This document shows, in pieces, positions 43,124-52,127 of a stretch of 64,000 bases of DNA. A model generated the notes under the pieces. That model was not told where the DNA came from, ran no database searches, and worked only from the letters and a program-made list of their open reading frames with translations. The DNA is from Cupriavidus sp. U2 (GTDB lineage: Bacteria > Pseudomonadota > Gammaproteobacteria > Burkholderiales > Burkholderiaceae), in assembly GCF_009663685.2 (NCBI RefSeq), contig NZ_RCOG02000027.1, positions 488,348 through 552,347 of the forward strand, given 5' to 3'. The stretch's first letter is position 1. Every line of letters starts with the position of its first letter. The translations under genes and the position numbers were made by a program.

Positions 43124-43944
43124 GGAGCGCCACCGTGACAGTGACTGCTGCTCGCCCATTCGCCACGCTGGTGCTGCAACGCCTGCTGCTGGTTGCCCTG
43201 CTGCTGGGGCTCTGGTGGTGGGGCGCCGCACGCGTGCCATCGTTCGTGCTGCCCGGCCCCGAAAAGGTGGGCCTGGCCCTGATCTCGCTGTGGCACAGCG
43301 ACACCTTTACCGCCGACGTGGCGGCCACGTGCCAGCGGGTGCTGTCAGGCTTCGTGCTGGCCACGATCGTGGGCAGCGGCCTGGGACTGACGCTGGGTGC
43401 AAGCCGCGTGCTGGCCCGCTTCTTCGAGCCGGTCCTGACGGTCTTGAACACCGTGTCCTCGGCCATCTGGGCCATCTTCGCGATCATCTGGTTCGGCATA
43501 TCCGATGCCACGACGGTCTTTGTCGTGTTCATGACGGCCATGCCGTTGATCCTGACCAATGTCTGGGAAGGCACCAAGACCGTCGATCCGCACTATGTCG
43601 ACCTGGCACGCAGCTTTCGCATGTCCCGCGTGCAGGTGCTGCGCAAGATCTATGTGCCGACCATCCTGCCGCATTTCTTTGCCGGCGCACGACTGGCCTT
43701 CGGTTTCGGCTGGCGGGTGTCACTGGTGGCGGAGACCATTGGGTCCTCCAGCGGCATCGGCTATCGCCTGCGGCAGGCCGCCGACCTCGTCCAGACCGAC
43801 CAGGTCTTCGCATGGACCGTGCTGCTGGTCGGCCTGATGCTGCTGCTTGAAGGCGGCTTGCTCAAGCCCGCCGAGCGCCGGCTGTTCCGCTGGAAAGCGG
43901 CCGCGCAGCAACCGTCCACCCCATCCGTTTCCTTCCAAGCCTGA
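43120..43944 (+). CDS. sulfonate/nitrate-type ABC permease
   Basis: This 274-residue inner-membrane permease has about six hydrophobic segments. The EAA-like loop is DLARSFRMSRVQVLRKIYVP, followed by GARLAFGFGWRVSLVAETIG, which is typical of SsuC/TauC-like proteins. The AIIWFGISDATTVFVV segment is the conserved middle part. It is translationally coupled to the ATPase gene and followed after ten bases by a binding-protein gene. Confidence 0.88.
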   Translation: MRSATVTVTAARPFATLVLQRLLLVALLLGLWWWGAARVPSFVLPGPEKVGLALISLWHSDTFTADVAATCQRVLSGFVLATIVGSGLGLTLGASRVLARFFEPVLTVLNTVSSAIWAIFAIIWFGISDATTVFVVFMTAMPLILTNVWEGTKTVDPHYVDLARSFRMSRVQVLRKIYVPTILPHFFAGARLAFGFGWRVSLVAETIGSSSGIGYRLRQAADLVQTDQVFAWTVLLVGLMLLLEGGLLKPAERRLFRWKAAAQQPSTPSVSFQA

Positions 43945-43954
43945 GGATCTCATC

Positions 43955-44974
43955 GTGCGCAAGCTACTGTCGGCGGCCGCCGCCGCGTTTTCCGCCTATT
44001 CCGCATTTATCGCGCTGTCCTACGCGGCGATCACCCCGGCCAATGCCGCCGAGCCAGCTCCCGTTGTCAAGATCGGCTACTGGACCAGCGGCGTGAGCCT
44101 GGGCTACGGCTCGGTCCTGGAAACCAGGGATTTCCTCGCCAAGCGTGGTGTACGCGCCGAATTCGTTCACTTTCCCGACGTCAACGCGCCGCTGCGGGCG
44201 CTGGCTTCCGGCTCGATCGATCTCGCGTTCGGCGCACCTGTAGCCGGCGTGTTCGGTACCGCGGCGTCGGGCGTGCCCATCCGCATCTTTGCCGCGACGC
44301 AACCCGCCGATGTGCAGTTCGTCGTGCCGAAGGACTCACCGATCCAGTCCATCCGTGGCCTCAAGGGCAAGAAGGTAGGCATGTCGCCCGCCGGTTCCTC
44401 GGTCGCGGTCATTGCGGGCGCCGTGCTGGCCGGCAACTACCAGATCAAGAGCGGCGATTTCGCGCTGATTGGCGGCAACGAATCGCGCCTGGCGCAGTTC
44501 CTGGTGCAGAAGCAGGTGGATGCGGCGGCGCTGCGCTCGGTCACCGTGGAGCAACTTGGCGACGAACTGCCGGTGCGCAAGCTTGGCACGTTCGCCAGCG
44601 AGTGGAAAACGCTGACCCAGTCCGACGCCGTGCCCTATATCGGCGTGGGCGCCGCGCGGTCCGACCTGGTCGACAACCATCCCGAGGTCGTGGCGCGCGT
44701 GATTGCCGCATTGCGCGACACCCTGGCCTGGGGCAACGCCAATCGCGACGAAGTCGTCCAGATCCTGCAGAAGAAGGCCAACCTGCCGGCCGACGATGCC
44801 AGGGTCTATGTCAGCCACTGGAACGACATGAACCGCGTGGCGTTCGAGCCGGCGGACATCGCCACGCTGCGCCGCCAGCACGCCGTGTTCGTCGAATCCG
44901 GCCTGGTCAAGGGCGAACTCAAGGACGATCTGTTTGCCCGCAAGCCCTATGAGCAGGCCAAGGCGCTCAAGTAG
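43955..44974 (+). CDS. sulfonate/nitrate-type ABC substrate-binding protein
   Basis: This 339-residue protein starts at a GTG with GAGGA about seven bases upstream. A signal peptide of about 36 residues ends near ANAAEP. The periplasmic fold is shown by KIGYWTSGVSLGYGSVLETR, LASGSIDLAFGAPVAGV and SIRGLKGKKVGMSPAGSSV. The text fits the SsuA/ThiY-like group, which binds sulfonates, nitrate, pyrimidines or aromatic carboxylates. It completes the first of two transporters in this operon. Confidence 0.85.
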   Translation: MRKLLSAAAAAFSAYSAFIALSYAAITPANAAEPAPVVKIGYWTSGVSLGYGSVLETRDFLAKRGVRAEFVHFPDVNAPLRALASGSIDLAFGAPVAGVFGTAASGVPIRIFAATQPADVQFVVPKDSPIQSIRGLKGKKVGMSPAGSSVAVIAGAVLAGNYQIKSGDFALIGGNESRLAQFLVQKQVDAAALRSVTVEQLGDELPVRKLGTFASEWKTLTQSDAVPYIGVGAARSDLVDNHPEVVARVIAALRDTLAWGNANRDEVVQILQKKANLPADDARVYVSHWNDMNRVAFEPADIATLRRQHAVFVESGLVKGELKDDLFARKPYEQAKALK

Positions 44975-45034
44975 GCCCGCTCGCCTTATTTCCCGCCTGA
45001 TTGCTTTCCGTTTCCCTCCCCCAAGGAACCCATC

Positions 45035-46054
45035 GTGACTCAATCCATGCAAGCGTTGGTGCTCGACGCACACGGCACCCTCGAAGAACAGCTGCGCGTC
45101 GTCGCTGACAAACCCGTACCGAAGGCCGACGAAGGCCACGTCGTGATCCGGGTGGGCGCGTCGTCCTTCAACTACCACGACGTCTTCACCGTGCACGGCA
45201 TGCCCGGCATCAAGGTGCCGTTCCCCGTCGTGATCGGCCTGGACCTGGCCGGCACCATCACCGAACTCGGTGCCGGCGTGACGGGCTGGAAGATCGGCGA
45301 CCGCGTACTGGTGAACCCGCTCAAGCCCGGCGTGGGCCTGATGGGCGAAATGACCGATGGCGGCATGGCCGAATTCGCGCGGGTGGATGCGCGCCAGCTG
45401 ATTGCCCTTCCCGACAACGTCACGTTTGCGCAGGCTGCCGCGCTGCCGGTGGCCTATGGCACGGCACACCGGATGTTGATCACCCACCAGACCGTCAAGC
45501 CCGGTGACAAGGTGCTGGTGCTCGGCGCCAGCGGCGGCGTGGGAACCGCCACGGTACTGCTGGCAAAAATGCTGGGCGCCGAAGTCATTGCCGCGGCGGG
45601 CTCCGACGAGAAGGGCGAACGGCTCAAGGCGCTCGGTGCTGACCACATCATCAACTATCGCGAAGTCGACTTCGGCAAGTGGGTGATCGAGCGTTACGGC
45701 AAGCCGCAGCGCCGCACGCACGAGGGCGGCGTGGACGTCATCGTCAACTTTACGGGCGGCGATACGTGGCTGCCCTCCATCAAGAGCCTGAAGCGCGGCG
45801 GCACGCTGCTGGTGTGCGGTGCCACGGCCGGCCATGACCCCAAGGAAGACCTGCGCTACGTCTGGAGTTTCGAGCTCAACATCAAGGGCTCGAACAGCTT
45901 CTACGACGACAACCTCAAGGCCCTGCTGGCCCTGGTTGCCGAAGGCAAGCTCGATCCGGTCATCGATAGCGTGTTGCCGCTCGACCAGGCCGCCAAAGGC
46001 CTGGCGCTGATCCGGGATCGCGCCGTCCTGGGCAAGGTGGTGGTGACGCCGTAA
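45035..46054 (+). CDS. zinc-binding alcohol dehydrogenase/quinone oxidoreductase family
   Basis: This 339-residue medium-chain dehydrogenase/reductase starts at a GTG with AAGGA eight bases upstream. Features are the catalytic-domain text VIGLDLAGTITELGAGVTGW, the nucleotide-binding VLVLGASGGVGTATVLLAKM and LKALGADHIINYREVDF. The catalytic-zinc Cys and the structural-zinc four-Cys cluster are missing, so it is more like a quinone oxidoreductase or enoyl reductase acting with NADPH. It lies 60 bases after the binding-protein gene. Substrate unknown; a CoA-linked intermediate is plausible from the next two genes. Confidence 0.85.
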   Translation: MTQSMQALVLDAHGTLEEQLRVVADKPVPKADEGHVVIRVGASSFNYHDVFTVHGMPGIKVPFPVVIGLDLAGTITELGAGVTGWKIGDRVLVNPLKPGVGLMGEMTDGGMAEFARVDARQLIALPDNVTFAQAAALPVAYGTAHRMLITHQTVKPGDKVLVLGASGGVGTATVLLAKMLGAEVIAAAGSDEKGERLKALGADHIINYREVDFGKWVIERYGKPQRRTHEGGVDVIVNFTGGDTWLPSIKSLKRGGTLLVCGATAGHDPKEDLRYVWSFELNIKGSNSFYDDNLKALLALVAEGKLDPVIDSVLPLDQAAKGLALIRDRAVLGKVVVTP

Positions 46055-46119
46055 GCCATCGCCCCTTTGCCAGAACCTGCACCCCGGACCTCGCTCCATA
46101 CCGACACCGAAGACCCAAC

Positions 46120-46542
46120 ATGACCCAGACCACGACACTGCCTTCCGCCGCCGACGTACAGGCACGACTGCTGCGCGGCCCCTATCACCAATGGCTCGGC
46201 CTCCAGGTCGAATCCGTCGCCGAAGGCGAGATCACGCTGACCGCGAAGTTCCGCGACGAATGGATCGTCAACCCCGACGGCGGCTATATCCACGGCGGTA
46301 TTCTGGCCGCGCTGGTGGACCTTGGCGCCGACTGGGCGCTGGTATCGCACACCGGCAAGGGTGTGCCGACGGTGGACCTGCGCGTGGACTACCATCGCCC
46401 GGCGCGCGGCGATCTGCGGGTCGTGGGCACCGTCATCAAGACCGGGCGCCTGGTGAGCGTGGCCCAGGCCAACGTGTATGACGCCGAAGACCGCCTCGTA
46501 GCCAGCGGCCGCGGCGTCTACGCCACCCCCGCGCAGGCCTGA
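46120..46542 (+). CDS. PaaI-family hotdog thioesterase
   Basis: This 140-residue hotdog-fold protein of the PaaI/YbgC-like group has YHQWLGLQVESVAEGEITL at the N-terminus. The conserved active-site region is NPDGGYIHGGILAALVDLGADWAL, with His and the helix acid (LVDLG). It probably hydrolyses an aryl- or acyl-CoA thioester. It precedes an acyl-CoA ligase gene by six bases, so the operon encodes both making and breaking of a CoA ester. Confidence 0.85.
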   Translation: MTQTTTLPSAADVQARLLRGPYHQWLGLQVESVAEGEITLTAKFRDEWIVNPDGGYIHGGILAALVDLGADWALVSHTGKGVPTVDLRVDYHRPARGDLRVVGTVIKTGRLVSVAQANVYDAEDRLVASGRGVYATPAQA

Positions 46543-46548
46543 CGCATC

Positions 46549-48087
46549 ATGGCAGCGGAAGCACACGCAGCAAGTGGCCACAGTCCGGGCCGCAACCTCG
46601 GTAGCGTCATTGCGCGCGACGCCGATCCCTCCGCGCTGGCCATCGTTGGCGTCGGTGCCAACGGCGAGGCGCTCCGGCGTACGTTTGGCGACATCGACAT
46701 CGCCGCCGACGCCGTTGCACGGGGCCTGCTCGGGCGCGGTCTGGCGCAAGGCGACCGCATCGCCCTGCTTGGTGTGAATTCGGTCGACTACGTGGTGTCG
46801 CTGCTTGGCATCATGCGCGCCGGGCTGGTCGCAGTGCCAGTGAACTTCAAGCTGCCACAGCCACTGGTCGACTACATCATCGCCGATAGCGGCGCACGGC
46901 TTGTGCTGTGCGATAGGGCTCACCGGGCGGCGGTGCCGGCGGCCACGCCGGCCATCGTATTCGGGTCGCCCGAACATGCGGCCCTGAGTACGCCGGACGG
47001 CGATCCCGCCGCCTTCACGGCATACGCACCCGCCGACGAGGATCTGGCGCTGCTGCTTTACACCTCCGGCTCCACGGGGCGGCCCAAGGGTGTACGCCTG
47101 AGCCATGCCAGCCATCTCTGGGTGGTGCACGCTCGCCGGGCCGGCACACCGCTGGCCGGCGAGCGCGTGCTGATTGCCGCGCCGCTGTACCACATGAACG
47201 CGCTGGCGCTGATCCTGCTGGCACTGGCCTGCCACGCGCCATCGGTGCTGCTTCCCCAGTTCCAGGCCGCCGCCTATATCAATGCCATTGGGCGGTACCA
47301 GTGCACTTGGCTGACGGCCGTGCCGCCGATGATCGCCATGATGCTGCGCGAGCGCGCATTGCTGGATCGCACCGACCTGGGCAGCGTCCGGGCGGTGCGC
47401 ATGGGGTCCGCTCCGGTCAGCCCGGCGCTGAAGGCGCAGATCCATCAGCTATTGCCCAATGCACGCGTCATCAACGCCTACGGTACCACCGAAGGCGGGC
47501 CCGTCGTGTTTGGCCCGCATCCGGACGGACTGCCCACGCCAGCGCAATCGGTCGGCTATCCGCACCCCGCCGTGGCGGTGCGGCTGATCGATGAGCAGGG
47601 TCAGGCTGCCGACGAAGGCGTGCTCGAGCTGCGCAGCCCCGGGCTCATGCTCGGTTACCACAACCGCCCGGAACTACAGCCATTCACCGAAGACGGCTAC
47701 TACATCACCGGTGACGTGTTCCGCCGAGATGCGGACGGCTTCTACACCTTCGTGGGCCGGCGCGACGACATGTTCGTCAGCGGCGGCGAAAACCTCTACC
47801 CCGGCGAGATCGAAAAGGCGCTGGAGCGGCACGAGGCCGTGCAGCAGGCCAGCGTCGTACCGGTGCCTGACGAGATCAAGGGCACCAAGCCGGTGGCCTT
47901 CGTGGTGCTGCGCCCGGGCATCGCCCCGCCCACCGAACACGCGTTGCGCGAATGGTCGCTGACGCAGTTGGCCGCCTACCAGCATCCGCGCCGGATCTGG
48001 TACGTCGATGCGCTGCCACTGGCCGCCACACAGAAGATCGATCGCCGCGCGCTGGCCGATCAGGCCGTGCGCCTGCTGGTTCCGTGA
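46549..48087 (+). CDS. acyl-CoA synthetase (AMP-forming)
   Basis: This 512-residue ANL-superfamily ligase has the P-loop LLLYTSGSTGRPKGVRLSH near residues 165-183, AYGTTEGGP (A5), YYITGDVFRRDADGFY (A7) and GGENLYPGEIEKALERH (A8). The final Lys in TQKIDRRAL is the adenylation residue. It activates a carboxylic acid with ATP and CoA. It lies between two sulfonate-type transporters, so the imported compound or a desulfonated product is likely a carboxylate. Confidence 0.92.
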   Translation: MAAEAHAASGHSPGRNLGSVIARDADPSALAIVGVGANGEALRRTFGDIDIAADAVARGLLGRGLAQGDRIALLGVNSVDYVVSLLGIMRAGLVAVPVNFKLPQPLVDYIIADSGARLVLCDRAHRAAVPAATPAIVFGSPEHAALSTPDGDPAAFTAYAPADEDLALLLYTSGSTGRPKGVRLSHASHLWVVHARRAGTPLAGERVLIAAPLYHMNALALILLALACHAPSVLLPQFQAAAYINAIGRYQCTWLTAVPPMIAMMLRERALLDRTDLGSVRAVRMGSAPVSPALKAQIHQLLPNARVINAYGTTEGGPVVFGPHPDGLPTPAQSVGYPHPAVAVRLIDEQGQAADEGVLELRSPGLMLGYHNRPELQPFTEDGYYITGDVFRRDADGFYTFVGRRDDMFVSGGENLYPGEIEKALERHEAVQQASVVPVPDEIKGTKPVAFVVLRPGIAPPTEHALREWSLTQLAAYQHPRRIWYVDALPLAATQKIDRRALADQAVRLLVP

Positions 48088-48131
48088 AAGCGCAGCCTGA
48101 CCCATCCGATTGCAATCCGCAGGAGTCAATG

Positions 48132-49220
48132 ATGTTGTTCCGCAAGCCGCCGCGCGCCGGCGCCACCCTTGCCGCGCTAGGCACCGCCGCGCTATTCGCC
48201 ACCTCGGCCCACGCGGCCGATGAAGTCACTATCGCGCTGGCCATTCCGCCCGCCGTCCACGACGGCGCGCCTTATGCGGCCGCCGAGGCGCTGGGCCTGT
48301 TCAAGGAAGCCAACCTCAGCGTCAAGACCATCGTCTTTCAGGGCGCTGGCGCCCTGCTGCCGCAGGTGGCGGGCAAGCGCGTGACGTTTGGCTATCCCAC
48401 ATCGGAGCCCGTCATCGCGAGCCACTTTTCGGGCAAGGACCCGCTGCCGCTGCGCTATTTCTATAACGGTGTGCCTGGCAACACGATGGAGTTCGCCGTG
48501 CTGGCCGACTCGCCGATCCGCTCGCTGGCGGATCTCAAGGGCAAGCAGATTGGCGTGGGTGCCTTGACCTGGGGGACGATCCCCGGAGGGCGTGCCGCGC
48601 TGCGCCTCGCGGGGCTGGAACCGGGCAAGAACGTCGAGTACGTCGCGGTCGGGGCGTTGGGCGCGGGGTTCCAGGCGCTGCGCACCCATCGCGTCGATGC
48701 GCTGAACTTCAACAGCAGCTGGGACGACCAGCTCGAATTGTCCGGCACCCGGATCCGGCGCATTGCCTATCCGGCTGTGTTCCAGGAGACGGCAGGCAAC
48801 GGCTTCATCGCCCATGTCGACACCCTGCGCGACCAGCCCGACCTGGTGCGCCGCTTCGGCCGCGCCTACACCCAGGCCCAGATCGTCTGCGAGGCGAACC
48901 CGGCATTCTGCGTCAAGGCATTCTGGCGACAGCACCCGGAATCCCGGCCGGCGGGCGACGAAGCCAGGCAACTCGCCGAGGCGTCCGAACTGCTGACGCG
49001 CCGTCTGAAGCGCGTGCTGTACACCCCGTCTGGCGCGCCGCGCGTACCGGGGCAGTATGATCTGTCCGCCATCCAGCGCGGCATCGAAGCCATGGCCCAG
49101 GCCGGGGAGTATCCCAGCGCCGACGTGCCGCTGCAGAAGATCTTCTCGAACGACTTCGTCCCGTCCTTCAGTGACTTCGACCGCGCCGCACTGGTGCGAC
49201 GCGCAAAGGCGGCCCAATGA
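48132..49220 (+). CDS. ABC substrate-binding protein (second transporter)
   Basis: This 362-residue periplasmic protein has a signal peptide of about 28 residues ending AHAAD. The fold is that of the NMT1/THI5-like and SsuA-like group (AAAEALGLFKEANLSVKTI, IRSLADLKGKQIGVGALTW). There are two ATGs at 48129 and 48132; GGAG is spaced three and six bases respectively, so 48132 is chosen. It overlaps the BAAT-like gene by four bases. It pairs with the ATPase at 50557 and permease at 51305. Confidence 0.85.
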   Translation: MLFRKPPRAGATLAALGTAALFATSAHAADEVTIALAIPPAVHDGAPYAAAEALGLFKEANLSVKTIVFQGAGALLPQVAGKRVTFGYPTSEPVIASHFSGKDPLPLRYFYNGVPGNTMEFAVLADSPIRSLADLKGKQIGVGALTWGTIPGGRAALRLAGLEPGKNVEYVAVGALGAGFQALRTHRVDALNFNSSWDDQLELSGTRIRRIAYPAVFQETAGNGFIAHVDTLRDQPDLVRRFGRAYTQAQIVCEANPAFCVKAFWRQHPESRPAGDEARQLAEASELLTRRLKRVLYTPSGAPRVPGQYDLSAIQRGIEAMAQAGEYPSADVPLQKIFSNDFVPSFSDFDRAALVRRAKAAQ

Positions 49221-50560
49221 GCCGGACATTGCACGCACGAATCGATATCGACCCGGCCGACGCGCTGGTCGATGTCCCGCGCGACATCACCCTGCGCGGA
49301 TTCAATGGCGAGGAACACGTAACCCTCACCGCGACCCTGAACCATCCGGACGGCAGCCTGTGGGAAAGCCATGCGGTGCTGACTGCCGATGCCGAAGGCA
49401 CGGTCACCGTCGGCGATACCGCACCGGTCAGCGGCGGCTGGATCGTTGCCGACGCTACCGCACCGGTCTGGGCCATGCGGAGGGTGCGCGCCCCGACGCG
49501 CCCGGCATGGAGCGAAGGCGTCGCGCCGCTCGACATCATGCTGACGGCAACCGGCCAATACGGCGCACAGGCAAGAGCGCAGTACACCCTGCGATTCCTG
49601 GCGCCTGGCGTCACGCATCGCCCGGTACGCGAGGCTGGCCTCAGCGGCACGCTCTACACCCCGGCGGGTCCCGGCCCCCACCCGGCCGCGCTGGTGCTCG
49701 CAGGCTCCGGCGGCGGCACGCACGATCAACGTGCCGCGCTATACGCCGCGCATGGCTATGCGGCGCTGGCCCTGGGCTATTTCAAGGCGCCGGGCCGACC
49801 CGACCATATTGACGATACGCCGCTCGAATACTTCGAAACCGCGCTGCGCTGGATGCACGAACGTCTGGCACCCCAGCACGGCTTCGTCGCGGTGTCGGGC
49901 GTGTCGCGCGGCGGCGAACTTGTCTTGTTGCTGGCGTCGCACTTTCCGGCGCTCGTGTCTGCCGTCGTGGCGTACGTGCCCAGCGCCGTGGTCCATGGGA
50001 CCCTCCGCGCGGGCCGCCCGGACAAGCCGCGCGATGCCACCGCATGGACCTGGCGTGGCCAGCCGCTGCCCAATGTCTGGCGCGACAATCCGGACGCCGA
50101 CTGGCACGCGTTCGACCATCCCCCCGAGCCGGGCCAGCCAATACGCCAGGCGCCCGCGTTTCATACACCGCTGCGCAATGCCCAGGCCGTGGCGCTCGCC
50201 CGCATCCCGGTGGAGCGGATCCAGGCGCCGGTGCTGCTGATTTCCGGCACCAACGACGGCTTCTGGCCATCGACGCTCTACAGCGACCAGGTGGCGGCCA
50301 CACTACGCGACCGTGGCGACGGCGCGATCGTCGAGCACTTTCGCGGCGAAGGCGCCGGCCACGCGATCGGCTTGCCGCAGTTGCCAGCGACACTGATCGC
50401 CAAGCCGCACCCCGTCGCCGGGCAGCTGCTCGATGGCGGGGGCACCGCGCTGGCCAATGCCCGGGCCAGCGCCGCCTCGTGGGCGCGCGTGGTCGATTTC
50501 CTTGGCGGTGCCGTGCAGCGATCCGCTGGCCACAATGCCGGGCGGCCTACCGCATCATGA
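49217..50560 (+). CDS. BAAT-like acyl-CoA thioesterase / acyltransferase
   Basis: This 447-residue protein has an N-terminal beta domain like the Bile_Hydr_Trans region (LVDVPRDITLRGFNGEEHV, about 15-130). A BAAT_C alpha/beta hydrolase domain follows, with nucleophile motif GVSRGGEL near residue 231, a later acid (SGTNDGFWP) and His in GAGHAIGLP. Human BAAT uses Cys and conjugates bile acids to taurine or glycine. The bacterial Ser form more likely hydrolyses acyl-CoA or an amide. Its presence inside an ABC-transporter operon of the sulfur set raises the possibility of N-acyl-taurine or similar chemistry, which is inference. Confidence 0.82.
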   Translation: MSRTLHARIDIDPADALVDVPRDITLRGFNGEEHVTLTATLNHPDGSLWESHAVLTADAEGTVTVGDTAPVSGGWIVADATAPVWAMRRVRAPTRPAWSEGVAPLDIMLTATGQYGAQARAQYTLRFLAPGVTHRPVREAGLSGTLYTPAGPGPHPAALVLAGSGGGTHDQRAALYAAHGYAALALGYFKAPGRPDHIDDTPLEYFETALRWMHERLAPQHGFVAVSGVSRGGELVLLLASHFPALVSAVVAYVPSAVVHGTLRAGRPDKPRDATAWTWRGQPLPNVWRDNPDADWHAFDHPPEPGQPIRQAPAFHTPLRNAQAVALARIPVERIQAPVLLISGTNDGFWPSTLYSDQVAATLRDRGDGAIVEHFRGEGAGHAIGLPQLPATLIAKPHPVAGQLLDGGGTALANARASAASWARVVDFLGGAVQRSAGHNAGRPTAS

Positions 50561-51315
50561 GCGCCGCCCTGTCGATACGCGGGGTGGGCCTGACTTATCC
50601 CACGCGCTCCGGGCAGACCGAGGCATTGGCCGACGTCGATGTGGACATTGGCGAAGGCGAGTTCGTCGCGCTGCTCGGCCCTTCGGGCTGCGGGAAATCC
50701 ACCCTGTTGCGTCTTGCCGCCGGCCTGCTCTCGCCGACGCGTGGGCGGATCACGCTGAATGGGCACCCGGTCGACGGGCCCAGCCGCGGCACGGGCGTGG
50801 TGTTCCAGAAGCCAAGCCTGCTGCCGTGGAAGACCGTGCGCGAAAACGTGCTGCTGCCGGCGCGTACCCAGGGCCTGGACCTGTGCCGCGCGAAGGCCCG
50901 TGCCGATCAGTTGCTGGAATTGGTGGGTCTGACGACATTTGCGGGCAACTATCCGTTCGAGCTATCGGGCGGCATGCAGCAACGGGTCGGCATCGCCCGC
51001 ATGCTGCTGCCGGACCCGGCCCTGCTGCTGATGGACGAACCCTTTGCGGCACTGGATGCGTTGTCGCGCGAGACCCTGACCTTCGCCCTGCAGGACATCT
51101 GGAGCGTCCAGCGCAAATCCGTGCTGTTCATCACGCACAGCATTCCGGAGGCCGTGTTCCTGGCGGACCGGATTCTGGTCATGTCGCCGCGCCCTGGCCG
51201 CATCGTGGAGTCGCTGCAAAACCCACTGGCGCGCCCGCGCAGCGTCGACACATTCGACCATCCGGACTTCACCGCCCTGACCCAGCACTTGCGGAGACAC
51301 TTCAATGCCCACTGA
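50557..51315 (+). CDS. sulfonate-type ABC ATP-binding protein (second transporter)
   Basis: This 252-residue ATPase has Walker A GPSGCGKST near residue 42, Q-loop VVFQKPSLLPWKTV, signature LSGGMQQR, Walker B LLLMDEPFAALDALSRE and switch His in FITHSIPEAV. It belongs to the SsuB/TauB subfamily. It starts on the ATGA overlap with the BAAT-like gene and overlaps the permease gene by 11 bases, so the binding protein, hydrolase, ATPase and permease form one translationally coupled set. Confidence 0.9.
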   Translation: MSAALSIRGVGLTYPTRSGQTEALADVDVDIGEGEFVALLGPSGCGKSTLLRLAAGLLSPTRGRITLNGHPVDGPSRGTGVVFQKPSLLPWKTVRENVLLPARTQGLDLCRAKARADQLLELVGLTTFAGNYPFELSGGMQQRVGIARMLLPDPALLLMDEPFAALDALSRETLTFALQDIWSVQRKSVLFITHSIPEAVFLADRILVMSPRPGRIVESLQNPLARPRSVDTFDHPDFTALTQHLRRHFNAH

Positions 51316-52090
51316 CAACGTCTTCCGGCGCCTGCCAGCACCGGTCTATCCCGCTATCAGCATCGGCCTGCTGTTGCTCGCCTGGGACCAGGCGGTGCGG
51401 TGGCTGCAGATTCCCGACTACCTGCTGCCGCCGCCAGAAGCGGTCTTCCAGTCGCTGGCGGAGGGATTTGTCACCGGCACGCTGTGGCCGCATATCGGCG
51501 CCACGCTGCTCAACACCGTTGCCGGCTTTGCGGTGGGCAGCGTCCTGGCCGTGGCGCTCGGCGCCTTGCTGGCGGAATCCGAAACCTTCGAACGCTTTGT
51601 CTACCCGCTTCTGGTGGGACTGCAGGCCACGCCCAAGGTGGCGCTGGGGCCCATCCTGCTGGTCTGGTTTGGCTTTGGTGCGGCATCGAAGATCGTGCTG
51701 GTAGCCCTGGTCTGCTTCTTTCCGCTGTTCGTCAACACGATCAACGGCATCCGGCGCACCGACCCCGAACTGCTGGAAGCATGCCGCGCGTTCAGTGCAT
51801 CGCGTGGCTTCCTGCTGTGGCACGTCAAGCTGCCGGCCGCGCTGGTCGACATCTTCTCGGGCCTGCAGATCGGCGTATCGCTGGCCCTGATCGGCGCCGT
51901 GGTGGGCGAATTCCTGTCGGCGCAGCGCGGGCTCGGCTACCTGATCGCCTCGTCGTCGGTCAGCATGAGTCTTGCCACGATGTTTGCAGGCGTGCTGCTG
52001 CTCGCGGTGACTGGCCTGATTGGCGTGGAAGCCGTGCGTGGCATCCATCGGCGCGTCGTCTTCTGGCATCCCACTGCGCGCGGCCGTTAA
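51305..52090 (+). CDS. sulfonate-type ABC permease (second transporter)
   Basis: This 261-residue BPD permease has about six hydrophobic segments. LVGLQATPKVALGPILLVWFG and the EAA-like loop EACRAFSASRGFLLWHVKLP are visible, followed by GLQIGVSLALIGAVVGEFLS. It ends the 10-kb operon. Its stop is 37 bases from the stop of the convergent PhnD-like gene; no terminator hairpin is seen between them. Confidence 0.88.
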   Translation: MPTDNVFRRLPAPVYPAISIGLLLLAWDQAVRWLQIPDYLLPPPEAVFQSLAEGFVTGTLWPHIGATLLNTVAGFAVGSVLAVALGALLAESETFERFVYPLLVGLQATPKVALGPILLVWFGFGAASKIVLVALVCFFPLFVNTINGIRRTDPELLEACRAFSASRGFLLWHVKLPAALVDIFSGLQIGVSLALIGAVVGEFLSAQRGLGYLIASSSVSMSLATMFAGVLLLAVTGLIGVEAVRGIHRRVVFWHPTARGR

Positions 52091-52127
52091 GTGACTGCGC
52101 CGGTATCGATGGCTTGACGTTCCGACG

